Shown here piece after piece: positions 22,925 through 32,339 of a stretch of DNA of 64,000 bases (the stretch's first letter is position 1; each line of letters starts with the position of its first letter). The notes under the pieces were generated by a model, which was given only the letters and a program-made list of their open reading frames with translations, was not told where the DNA came from and did no database searches. Source of the DNA: Heliocidaris erythrogramma. Lineage: Eukaryota > Echinodermata > Echinoidea > Camarodonta > Echinometridae. The position numbers and the translations under genes are program-made. Location of the stretch: NCBI GenBank assembly GCA_025617745.1, contig CM046858.1, positions 26,743,453-26,807,452 of the forward strand. The letters run 5' to 3'.

Positions 22925-25041
22925 ATGCCATCTTCTTCGGACAGCGAAGACTCTAATTCAGGATCAGATATAAAATCTGATTTGGAGTATCAAGCCCCAG
23001 AAGAAATTGAAGAGGGATTAGGGGCCCGGCCGTATATGTTTGAGTCAGACATATTCTCGGATTCTGGGCAAGATTCTGATGATGACAGAGACGTCCCTGA
23101 TTTTAATAACGGAGAGGATATCGACAGGAAACTTGGGAATAACAACTGGTAATTCATTTTTGATAATAAATTACCGATTAAAGATTAATTCACGCATATC
23201 CACGTATTATGAATCTTGTTTACGCTTGCAAATTGCTCGAGAGGCCGAGCTGATACTTCGCTGATCGAGGCAGTGAGCTCGATGTGCGCAGGGGTACACG
23301 CCGCGCTATTTGGTCGTTCGCCTGCTGACCCTGCCTGGGCTTGCGCTTGGGCAGTTTTACTGGTGCATGGGGTGGTAGCGTTTGATTCTAGTAAATTCTA
23401 ACATTGATATCCAGAAAACTCTTAGCTCTCCTGTTATCTTGCTTGTTTTTTTGTACTGCTACACTAAGTAAGTGTAGGCACCGTTATAGTTGACAATAGA
23501 TATGATCTTCTTCTTCTTCTCCCTCCGCTTTTGTCGGAGATCAGCAACAGATTGCATGTATGATGGGGATCCCTATGTCTAAGCAGGAAAATGACATTTA
23601 TGTTGTGGGCATATGTCATATTGGACTATCTTATTAGGGAAGGAAAAACCTGGGGTGGTATTGTCAAAATCTTTTGTGTAAGTTAAATGATAATTGTCAT
23701 AATAAATCTAAATTAGGACTACAATGTAGTCAAAGCTGGCTGCATTTGTGTAAAATGCAAAAGACATCTGTGCAAGCACGAATGATGAGAGTTTGTTCCA
23801 TGCAATTTCAAAAGATAACATAGTTTTGAGAACAAGGCCCCTGTTCATTATTCCTTTTCACACCCCTCCCCCCCCCCCCCTCCCCATTCCAAATATGGCC
23901 TGTCAAAAAAACCAAAAAAAAACCCATGCATCTTCATAACAGTGGGTCTGGTTATACATGTGCACGTAGTCCAGTGACATATTTAATTGTGTTTTCCAAA
24001 AAAAAAGCTTTGCACAAGACATTAATGCATTCCCTACGAGAATCAAGTGATTTGGGTAGTCAACAGTTATGTTTCAAAAATAATTTTGACTAATGTCGTT
24101 AGTAAAGGGATCATAGTTGTGAAATAGAAGACTGGCTATAATGATACTGAGTGATACTGATTTATTTCAATTTCCAGTTCTTGCAGTGGAGGTTGTGTCC
24201 CAATGCCAGTGGTGAGAGAGTCTGTCTGCTGTAAGCAGCTGAACCAGATTGTTGCCAAGATGGACTCATTTGAAGATGCTGAACTTGACTGCATCACCGA
24301 GCAACCAGGATTTCATCCAGTGTGTCTGGATTGGTACGTGATGGAAACTGCTTACTATCAGTATCGGCAGCAGTATGGCGGACCGGCAAGGCAAGATGCA
24401 ACTGAAAAATCAGTGAGTACACCATATTTTTGTTTTAATCCTTACTGCAGTATTCCTGTATTATATAAAGCAGTTTGGATGCAAAATGCCAATTTGGCTC
24501 CTTATGAAATTAATATTACGATATTCTATAAAAGAAAATAATGTTTTAGCTTTAATGTAAATAGAGGAAGATTATTCTATTTGCAGTGTACATGTATTTT
24601 CTTGTCCTATGTGCAGATTAACGTTTGTTTCCTCTTTCCCAATCACAACATTTTACACTGCGATGTTGACAATTAAATTATTAGCTAATCTTCTATTGGT
24701 TATTTGTGAAGTTCAAAGTAAAAGTTACCTCACTATCACCTACATCATAGACTACACTGTGCATTGTTTTGAAGTTGTCTAATCATAGTTTCCTTTGTAC
24801 TCTTAAAAAAAATCTTTTATAGGAAAGCCAGGCATGCATGGGCGCCAATCCTCACAGGAATTCTATTCAAGTGGGGGGGGGGGGGGACACACCTGGATGC
24901 AACAGGCATGTGGCCTATAGGCAGCTTGTTAGATGGTATATCCTGGGCAGGGCAGTACGTGTTCCTCTTCCATCTTGTGCCGTGACAAGAATCCGTGCAG
25001 CATTTCCATCAGAAGAATACAGGGGCTTTGAAGAGGCGTAG
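22925..25041 (+). CDS. P2X7-C-terminal-like (ballast-domain) protein, 225 aa, three exons
   Basis: Exons 22925-23148, 24178-24412 and 24823-25041 join in frame (678 nt with the TAG). Donors are ctg|gtaatt and tca|gtgagt; acceptors are tttccag and ttttatag. The protein starts with a serine/acidic region ('MPSSSDSEDSNSGSD', 'SDSGQDSDDD'), then a cysteine-rich part: the first splice junction creates the first Cys of 'CSCSGGCVP', followed by 'ESVCCKQ', 'PGFHPVCLDWYV', 'YYQYRQQYGG', 'AYRQLVRW' and 'LPSCAVTRIRAAFPSEEY'. This order matches the zinc-binding cytosolic C-terminal domain of P2X7 receptors, which occurs alone, without the channel, in many invertebrate genes annotated 'P2X purinoceptor 7-like'. 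No membrane segment is present, so it is not an ion channel and is probably cytosolic or nuclear; its role is unknown. A run of four glycines from a G-homopolymer in exon 3 interrupts the domain. CRE-like sites precede it. Confidence 0.85.
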
Positions 25042-25379
25042 ACCTACATACAATTTTGCTGTTGATATCTTTTCCCCCACCTTGTCAAGATCTATGTTTA
25101 CAGAAAAATATATCAATATGGCACGAAAAAGAGACATGATAACGAAGCTTTTCGACCTGCACTCATCAGGTTATCACGCAGGTATATTATATAACAAATT
25201 ACTTGAAATCAACTGTATTATACTCGGTGAACCCGGACGCAACCTAGACGCCGTAATTTCAGAACATTCACAAAGCTTGGACGAACTCCTTTTGTCTGCA
25301 CAGAAGAGGTTCATGCGATTGAATATATAAATAGAAAAATAATAGAATATGTCATAAAGGAAATGTGAGAAAATTACAA

Positions 25380-25451
25380 TGCCCCGACCAGGATTCGAAC
25401 CCGGGACCCTGGATTACATGACCAGTGCTCTACCAACTGAGCTATCCGGGC
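25380..25451 (-). tRNA. tRNA-Thr(TGT)-like, copy B left arm
   Basis: 72 nt with a 7 bp acceptor stem containing one G-G mismatch, a normal D arm and a T stem of five pairs (CCGGG/CCCGG). The anticodon loop reads CATGTAA, giving TGT if numbered conventionally, but with A at position 33. Structure scores would probably be fair while the loop is atypical, so function is uncertain. Confidence 0.6.
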
Positions 25452-25740
25452 TCCCGTCGAAGCAAAGTAACAATCTCACATATAGCCCCTCTCTTTCCAT
25501 CTCACATTTTCTTTATGACATATTCAATTTACTTCAATCCTATCAATTATGATATTTAATTACAAATTTAAATTGTCCTCTATAGAAATTCGTTGGCATA
25601 GATTTGCCCGACTTTAGAGGGAAGACCTGTCTCATTGGTAGGCCATTATAGCGTACGATGGACCTTGGTATGGATGTACCCCCTAAGCTCGATGGAAAGA
25701 GAGGGGCTATATGTGAGATTGTTACTTTGCTTCGACGGGA

Positions 25741-25812
25741 GCCCGGATAGCTCAGTTGGTAGAGCACTGGTCATGTAATCCAGGGTCCCGGGTTCGAATC
25801 CCGGTCGGGGCA
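25741..25812 (+). tRNA. tRNA-Thr(TGT)-like, copy B right arm
   Basis: 72 nt, identical to the copy B left arm where the two can be compared, in opposite orientation within the palindrome. Internal pol III boxes A ('tagctcagttggtagagc' region) and B ('ggttcgaatcc') are both good. The A33 change is shared by all four copies, so it predates their amplification. Confidence 0.6.
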
Positions 25813-26872
25813 TTGTAATTTTCTCACATTTTCTTTATGACATATTCAATTTACTTCAATCCTATCAATTATGATATTTAATTAGAAAAATAATAGAAAA
25901 ATATATGTTTTACTTCCACCTTATTACAGAGATTTTTATTACTGTTCTAAGATAGATTAGATTTTCAAAGATAATTTTTTTAAATTTGAAATATTCCCTT
26001 CATTTTATCTCTTTAGGGTATTTTCTTTTCAAACTTAACTGTATGTATATATATTTTTCAACCTTTGCAAAAAAATCAAAAGGGAGGACAGCTCTGTGGA
26101 ACTTTAATTTAAGCTATGCAACCATTATTCTCATATTGTTTTTTTACTGGTACGTCATTTCTATATTTCATGATATTTAATTCCTATACATGGATATCAG
26201 TTTCCCTGAAAGTTGGGTTTATTACATGAGGGTGTGCTACACTGTGACAATATGGTAAAAATTATATTGCTGTTTTTGGTTCAAGTATCAGGGGAAAAGA
26301 GGAGTGTAGGAGGCTTATTTTGTATATTCATTTTCATTGTCAGAAATAACATTGGAATTAGGTAACTGAGTTCACAGACGCAAAACAATCCAGCTGCAGC
26401 TGGTCTGAGTTTCATCACATCTAAGTATTTGCCCAGAGCATTTTTTGTAATTGATGTTTTAAAGATACATGAATCTCAGTTAAGAATGATAACTCTATTG
26501 TTAATGGCATATGAGGTCTGTTATTTTTTATGGCATTTGTTGTTTAATTTGTCAATTAAACACACTTTGGAAGCTAATCAGTTTTGTTTTGTTTGTTGCT
26601 TTTTTTTTTTGGGGGGGTGGGCATTCTCCTTTATTGAATTTTTGATGTTCAATTCTAAGACAACCATTTCCTGGATACAACATCTATATCTACATTTCTC
26701 CAGAAGTAATAATATATTTTAAATCAATTGAATATTTTTGTCATCTCTGGAAGAGCTCAAACAGGTTTACTATGCAAGGCTTGTCGTGAATGAAACTAAC
26801 AATTGAAAAGAAAGGTGTGAGTGTGAATGAGATCAAAACCAACAATTGGCAGAATGGAAAAAGAAAAATAAA

Positions 26873-27215
26873 GAGAAAAAGTTGAGAGGAGATGTGTGTA
26901 ATTGGAGAATATTGGGCAAAAAGAGGGAGAAAGGGAGACAGAAAGCACAAGAGAAGAAATAGTGAAAAGGAGAGGGAATCACTGGGGAAAAGGGGAGAGA
27001 TAAAAAAAGTTGAGGGAAGATGTGTGAAAGTGGAGGATTTTGGGCATAAAGAGGGAGAAAGGGAGGGAAAGTACAAGGGAAGAAATAGAGAGAGGGAATC
27101 ATTGGGGGAGAAAAGGAGAGATAAAAAGTTGAGGGAAGATGTGTGTAAGTGGAGAATTTTGGGCATAAAGAGGGAGAAAGGGAGGGAAAGCACAAGAGAA
27201 GAAATGGTGAAAGAG
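26873..27215. repeat. Purine-rich ~120 bp minisatellite, three units (copy B end)
   Basis: Units start near 26873, 26997 and 27117 (spacing 124 and 120 bp). One unit more than in copy A. Long open frames on both strands are by-products of the biased composition. Confidence 0.85.
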
Positions 27216-27483
27216 AGAGAGTTTAATTTTGGGAATGGCGTCTTGTTTCAGGGACGGCCTCTTCTTGATGCCAAACGCCGCATGCAGCCCCGTGCTATCG
27301 ACGAAGTCCTCCGCACAAAAGTGCTCGGATCACACAACACTGCGGTCACTCGGCCCCTTCCAATGGGCGAGTTAATTTTACCTTTGCGGTCCATTTCCTT
27401 CTTATATTTGGGTATTTAGGGAATAGACTGACACCCTCCTTTGTGCTGTTGCTGCAACCTGCAACAACGCAGCGTTGCGGCAT
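27215..27483 (-). pseudogene. THAP-domain gene fragment 1
   Basis: Starting from ATG at 27483, the frame reads 'MPQRCVVAGCSNSTKEGVSL' then 'WTAKVKLTR', the N-terminal half of a THAP zinc finger (C-x2-4-C ... C-x2-H type DNA-binding domain). A frameshift near 27367 leads to 'WKGPSDRSVV', then a TGA exactly where the third zinc-binding Cys is expected, then 'SEHFCAEDF', 'AAFGIKKRPSLKQ'. So a complete THAP domain is recognisable but carries one frameshift and one stop. Upstream (27590-27650, minus direction) there are a TGACGTCA site, a GC box and 'ttttaaa', giving a promoter-like region shared in layout with THAP fragment 2 at 48.6 kb. Confidence 0.8.
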
Positions 27484-27589
27484 ACTTCGCTTTAGAGGTG
27501 GTTTTCGATGTGGTATAGACAACAGCAAGTTAGTTTGCACATGTGATATATATGCAATATTGTAAACAAGCATCGACAATGTCGGTTTG

Positions 27590-27655
27590 TGACGTCACAC
27601 GTCAATCATGCTCGCGGAAAGAGAATTCGGGGTTTAAAAGGGGCGGAGCTTAGCA
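27590..27655 (-). promoter_or_regulatory. Promoter-like region upstream of THAP fragment 1
   Basis: On the minus strand: 'agctccgcccc', 'ttttaaa', then TGACGTCA about 110 bp before the THAP start codon. The GC-box/AT-box pair resembles the sequence upstream of THAP fragment 2 ('agccccgcccctaaaaaat' at 48388). Inferred from motifs only. Confidence 0.4.
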
Positions 27656-27840
27656 GACTGTTTTGGACATGAATACCTGGGGGAAATATTATTTTAAAAA
27701 TATTTTGATACGTATTTATTGCAAACGGATGTAATTTTTCAATTTAGATGAGTATCATGTACAAAATACCAAGAATTAGAATTTCATAGAAGGGAACCTT
27801 TAATGTGACACTGTAACATGTAGTTTGGAAAAAGGAGTTT

Positions 27841-28440
27841 CGTGTGTGTGTGTGTGTGTGTGTTTTGCTAAATCCTAAACATGTCCATTTTCTTTCCCTC
27901 CTCCACTCTCTCTCTCTTACCCTCCACCTCTCTCTCCCTCTCACACACCCAAATAATCTCTTTCTCTCTCTCTCTTTTTCACACTCTCTTCTCTCTTTTT
28001 CACACACATACTCTCTCTCCCTCCCTCTCTCATATACACACACGCGCGCTCGCACACACACACAGTCTTGTGTTGCTTTATTTCTGAGGACAAGTATTGT
28101 TCCTCTATTGTTCCTCCGTCCTCGGACAGTCGACGTTCGAGGACTATTGTCCGGCTTCCGAGGACCATTGTTCTCATGATTTTTTTTTTTTTTTTTGTTC
28201 TCTGACCGAAAATGTCCTCGAACATACGGCTAAACACGCCCCCCTCCCCCCCCCCTCCCCCCCCCCCCCACACACACACACACACACACACTCTCTCTCT
28301 TTTTCTCACACACATTCTCTTCCTCTCTCTCACACACATACACACACGCGCACGTACACACTCTCTCTCCCTCCCTATACCCATACTCCACTTAGCCTTG
28401 CCTCCACACTACTCTCAAATAGAACGACATGAATTTGTCT
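27841..28440. repeat. Microsatellite-dense block (GT, CT, CA)
   Basis: GT repeat at 27843-27864, then alternating CT-rich and CA-rich tracts to 28065 and again from 28240 to 28380. The middle (28086-28225) holds a small non-repetitive island with several 'gtcctcgga'/'gaggac' phrases and a poly-T run. The two outer tracts share 'cacacgcgc' near 28040 and 28345 and are probably duplicates. No coding content; serine/leucine-rich frames are compositional. Confidence 0.85.
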
Positions 28441-29087
28441 GACATATGATTTTAAAGAAGCTTTAATCAATGAAACTACTTCATCCCATGGATACAAAGG
28501 TAGACATTCATAGAGAAAAATCACCATCCAGTAGGCTTACAGACTTAAAATTGATCGTTACCAGGTTAATAGTTTATTCCTTTGAACTTTGAAAACTGAA
28601 TGGCGTGTGAATTTTGCGTCGTCGTAATGGGTGATTAGAGATGTGTTTCGGTTGCCATCATTGTTACGTCGCCGTCATCATGCTTTACAGGAGACAAAAA
28701 TAGGTTAATTGTGTTAAAAGGTAATCTCACAGAAATGAGCACTCCTTGAAAACTTTTCTTTTAGAAGATTAGAGTTTGTAAAATTGTCTGGGGAGCCGGA
28801 TAGAAGACAGCCTTGTAAATGGAATCTTACTTGAGAAGTTTCTAGCCGATTGTTATTATTTCCGCGTCAGTGAAGAGTTTAATACAGGAAGACGGCATTT
28901 TCGGTGATGATGTAGTCATGAATGTCAAATGTAAACCACGAATGTGACATATAATTACGTTTAGTCTATAAGATGGATGATCAATGCAGTCCTCTTAATT
29001 GAATGCGAGAAGAAATAAGAAAGAGAAGCAATTAGACCGAACCTTCATCGGGATAGTCCAGTCGTGGAGACCTCTCTCCTAGGAGAT
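28441..29087. other. Downstream region of the lectin gene, no other gene
   Basis: Unique-looking sequence without repeats. The plus strand has 'tttatt' at 28573-28578, that is AATAAA in the direction of the lectin gene, a possible but distant polyadenylation signal. Nothing else was recognised. Confidence 0.35.
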
Positions 29088-29648
29088 TTAATGCGAATTG
29101 CTTACAGGCATTATCTTACACATGTAGGGCAGTTTCCTGGTGCAAGGAACGATTTCCATTGTCTTCTTAGCGGCATTCACGGCGACACATTGACCGCTTT
29201 GTAGCCGTGGGGGTGATTTACTGGAGAATTTGTGTCTTGCAGTATTGGAACGAGTAGCGTCCGTGTAGTAAAGCCTTCCACGAGATATTTTGTTGACGCC
29301 TGTCCAGAAGAGATTTCCGCTCTTGATGCAGGCATCGTCATAGGCCTTGAGGATAGCTTCTTCCCACTCGTTATCTGACAGATAAGATGCAAGATAGCTT
29401 TGCCAGCGCCTAGTATTTGTACAGATATGCTCATCCCATGGTTTGCAAGCTTCTTCAGCCTCCTTTTTGGTCAGTTTCTTGGCAAAATAATGGTAGCCCA
29501 TGGGGCCAAATTTACGCCATCCTTCAGCTACTTGGTCGTTGCAGTTAAGTTTAGGATTGAAATCTGGTGTGCAATCCTGATTCTGAGACTCTACCAAGGC
29601 TGCAAACCCAAGAGCAAGCACAGCGAACATCAACACATTTCTCGCCAT
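29088..29648 (-). CDS. Secreted C-type lectin-like protein, 186 aa, single exon
   Basis: The start chosen is ATG at 29648, because it begins a typical signal peptide ('MARNVLMFAVLALGFAAL', cleavage expected near residue 22); an in-frame ATG 18 codons upstream would place charged residues before it. The mature part has one C-type lectin-like domain: Cys26 and Cys36 (extra N-terminal pair), 'GWRKFGPMGYHYF', Cys68, 'YLASYLSDNEWEEAI', 'LFWTGVNKI', Cys154 in 'GQCVAV', Cys169 and Cys177 in 'LPYMCKIM'. Cys68-Cys177 and Cys154-Cys169 are the expected disulfides; Cys76 and Cys107 may form another. The calcium/sugar motifs EPN or QPD and WND are absent, so sugar binding of the classic type is unlikely. 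The chain is basic (many Lys/Arg). Echinoid coelomocyte lectins and spicule matrix proteins use this fold; which role applies here is not decided by sequence. Confidence 0.9.
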   Translation of the reverse strand: MARNVLMFAVLALGFAALVESQNQDCTPDFNPKLNCNDQVAEGWRKFGPMGYHYFAKKLTKKEAEEACKPWDEHICTNTRRWQSYLASYLSDNEWEEAILKAYDDACIKSGNLFWTGVNKISRGRLYYTDATRSNTARHKFSSKSPPRLQSGQCVAVNAAKKTMEIVPCTRKLPYMCKIMPVSNSH

Positions 29649-29830
29649 TGTAGAACAAAGAGTTGTAATCGTACTTTTCACCGCAAGAAGTCTGCGAGGC
29701 AAATGATGAATAGTTAAATCTCGGCGATATTGATATCACTCGATGTTGATAGGAGAGCAACAGCGGGATTTTTCCATCTGCTACGCGTCACGCCCACAGC
29801 TCTGATTGGTCATGATTGATTTGCGATGAG
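29649..29830 (-). promoter_or_regulatory. Putative promoter of the lectin gene
   Basis: In the minus direction: 'gaccaatcag' (CCAAT box, about 29800-29810) and 'gtgggcgtg' (GC-box-like, about 29787-29795), then 140-160 bp to the start codon. The start context 'acaATGGCGAG' resembles a YY1-type initiator. No clear TATA box. The assignment is inferred. Confidence 0.4.
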
Positions 29831-30060
29831 TTAGGTGTGAAAACACCTATTTTTGTCGCTGCATATACGTCTAAACATAAAAAATAATGCACATGTGTAA
29901 AAAAAAAATCAGTTAAAAAATAATTGTATGCCAGATTTTTGCTCGCTCGCTAGAAAAATAAATTCTTTGAATACGGCTGCATTGTGCAAATAATATCATA
30001 TTGAAATTAGTGAATTCATAAAATGTGCATATTAAGAATGGATGGAGAAAGGAACGTCTT

Positions 30061-30645
30061 CCCGCCCCCCCCCCCCCCCCCGCTCATGCAAATGAAGGGC
30101 AAAAGGTGATTTTTCCCGCAAAAATACATTGACCATAATTGGTTCGGATGCCCAAACCCCCCCCCCCCCCCCCCTGTAGAGCCCACAAATGTAAATATCT
30201 AGCACACATGTAAGAATAGCCACAAATGTAAAAACATTGCACCTGCAAATGTCATTGCATGTAAACCACAGGGGTAAAAACATTGCAAATACAAATGTCA
30301 TTACATGTCAACCACAAGTGTAAAAACAACCACAAATTTAAAACATTTCGCCCACAAATGTAAAAATACATTAAAGCACAAATGTAGGCCTAAGAACATT
30401 TCGCCAAAAAAAATGTAATCAATGTTTACCACAAATGTCAAAACATGTCAACAGCAAATGTAAAAACTAATTGCTTGCATAACTTCCCGATATAAGATAA
30501 TTATCAGATGTACTGTGTATGGGTGTGTGTGCATGTGTATGAGGTTTTACGAAGCCTTTAAATCCCTAAAACAGTGAAAGGCCCTCTAACACAAATGTCA
30601 AAACTTGTCAACCAAAAATGTAAAAACCCATTGAACGAGTAGTTT
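30061..30645. repeat. C-runs followed by degenerate 'cacaaatgtaaaaac' minisatellite
   Basis: C runs at 30063-30081 and 30157-30175, then about twenty degenerate copies of 'ccacaaatgtaaaaacatt' between 30184 and 30480, with a few more at 30590-30635. Copies differ in length and sequence, so the array is old. 30646-30815 holds nothing recognisable. Confidence 0.75.
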
Positions 30646-30815
30646 GCGAAAGGTTTCCCTTTTTATGATCAGTTTACAGGGGCGGGGTTGCAGGTGGAGA
30701 GAGCATACCATAAATGTCAATGGAAGGAAACAATCATAATCGCAATGACAACAATTTCTTATATCAGACTCAAGAGGGGACTTGATATAAAATAATTTTT
30801 ATTTACGCGATTTTT

Positions 30816-31195
30816 AATGTTGAAATATAATAATAATAATAATAATAACGTCTATTTATATAGCGCCTTTCAGAAGTAAACTAATATCAAAGCGCTTTAC
30901 ATATTACGATACTATTATTACCCCGGTCCTCGGATTCTGACATGCCCGCACACAATGTGTGCACTTTATCCGCTCCCTGGGGAGTATTCCAGCAAGAGCA
31001 GCACAGTGGCGCTCAAATTGCTAAACAAACGACATAACTTTCGCATCCTACCGGGTACCCATTTAACACCTGGGTGGAGAGAGTGGCAAATGTAGATTAA
31101 CGTCTTGCCAAAGGACGCTAGTGGTGCGGTGGGATTCGAACCCTGGACCTCGTGGTTCACAGTCCAGGAACTTATCCACTGATCCACAACAATGT
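30816..31195 (-). mobile_element. tRNA-derived SINE with (ATT)n tail
   Basis: Read on the minus strand, the head (31195-31130) has pol III box A-like 'tggatcagtgg' and an excellent box B 'gggttcgaatccc'. The body includes 'acccaggtgttaaatgggta' (31080 to 31060). The 3' end is 'aaagcgctttgatattag' then 'ggcgctatataaatagacg' and eight ATT units (30820-30845). The tail strongly resembles the 3' end of the L2/CR1-like LINE at 63065-63123, which fits the known scheme in which a SINE borrows the reverse transcriptase of a LINE with the same tail. Confidence 0.85.
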
Positions 31196-31635
31196 ACAAA
31201 TATACATTGTTGAGGGAATAATTAAATGCCTGAAACCTGACGTTTATTATCGTAAACAAAGTTATAAAACGGGTTCAAGAATGTAGCCATCCTAATTGGT
31301 CAAATAACACCACGTGACCGTGCCAAACAAAGCACTAACGCACGGCAAAAAGGCTCTAAAGCACGACTGAGCTGCGCGTACGCGTACCTCTTGTGCGTGC
31401 AAACCTCTTGTACGTGCAAACTACGCAATGTAATCGCGTAGTTTAATTGTCATTTTAGCGCAGGGATTACATGCAAGCACTGAAACGCGCATGACTTTTG
31501 TTGGCTGCGCTTATATGATGTCATCCAGGAAAGCAAATGGCAGCCTCCATGACTGTGCGACTATTGGCGTTTCTATGGGTTTCGTAACCATTTTTATAGT
31601 CTTCATAATCATATTGCCGACCCGTTTTATAAAAC
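31196..31635. other. Intergenic, possible small TIR element
   Basis: 'ttataaaacgggt' at 31263 is matched in reverse by 'acccgttttataa' at 31620, suggesting element ends about 370 bp apart, with 'acctcttgtgcgtgcaaacc'-like direct repeats inside (31385-31425). Weak evidence; no coding content. Confidence 0.3.
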
Positions 31636-31801
31636 TATTAATACATGGTTGTGAGTTCGTGCATTAGTGCAATCCGGCAACACGCAGGTTTTTATCGTGG
31701 TGTCCAACACACTCGGCTTGCGCCTCGTGTGTATAGTACACCACGATAAAAACCTTTGTGTTGCCAGATCGCACCAACGTACTCCCAACCATGTATTAAT
31801 A
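31636..31801. repeat. 166 bp foldback element
   Basis: The arms are inverted: 'tattaatacatgg' at the left against 'ccatgtattaata' at the right, and 'ggtttttatcgtggtgt' against 'acaccacgataaaaacc' near the middle, with a 30 bp loop that itself contains 'cacactcggc'/'gcctcgtgtg'. It has no coding potential. The loop phrase is a form widely dispersed in invertebrate repeats. Confidence 0.85.
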
Positions 31802-32339
31802 CTAACACATTTTACGGCACACGTATACGCTGCACGCTGTTTTGATGAAAAATACGGCGCAGTAGTCCAAGCCGTTAGTAACTCAAAATGGCGAATGTCA
31901 TTGCTTTTATTCCAATTTAGCAAAGCAAATGAAGTGAACATTCGGTAAAATATAAACCCCTCAAAAAAAGTTCTGCAATTCAACTTTGAGCCTTGATATT
32001 TTTTTGGCGGCTTTTTAATCATTCTTGATTTTTAGATCATTGGAAAGTTCATTTATCCCCCTTTACATCCATGGCCCATTTGTAATGGTTATGTCATCCT
32101 TAAATGCACAGCACCCCTGAATAGAGGGCAAAGTCAAAAGTGAAAAGTTGCAAATTGAATGGCTATCTTGGCTCTTGTCTATTGCTTTTGTTGCAATGTC
32201 GGGTGTGTGTGAATGATGTTCAATCGGTCATGAATGATTCAACCAGTTTATTTCCTGTTTGGTAGATGGAATGTGCCTTGCACAAGCTTTATGCTTGGCA
32301 GTGCTTACTTTTAAAGAGTAGCTGTTCGCGTATGTTAAC

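Larger units (their letters stand above)
25345..25846. repeat. Palindromic tRNA cassette, copy B
   Basis: Second copy of the cassette at 17157-17656, carried along in the 8 kb duplication. The tRNA-like parts are one base longer on each arm (see individual entries) and look less damaged than in copy A. Confidence 0.85.
18911..27106. repeat. Segmental duplication, copy B (~8.2 kb)
   Basis: Direct tandem repeat of 10925-18910. It is about 200 bp longer, mainly because of a 167 bp internal duplication at 20387-20725, a 22 bp insertion near 20333 and a 12 bp insertion near 22789. The junction at about 18905-18916 ('cattgggtggggata') fuses the minisatellite end of copy A with the G-rich start of copy B, with a few bases of G-rich microhomology. 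In copy B the P2X7-like gene is intact. Intergenic parts without other annotation (19100-19930, 20730-22760, 25900-26870) showed no further genes. Confidence 0.95.

Noticed and set aside
26741..28384. Long serine/leucine-rich and glutamate/arginine-rich frames on both strands
   Set aside because: They come from the purine-rich minisatellite and from CT/CA/GT microsatellites; no protein-like composition or start/stop context.
30184..30645. Regular repeats suggestive of a CRISPR array (also 38355-38545)
   Set aside because: Repeats vary in length and sequence and there are no unique spacers of constant size; the surroundings are clearly eukaryotic.
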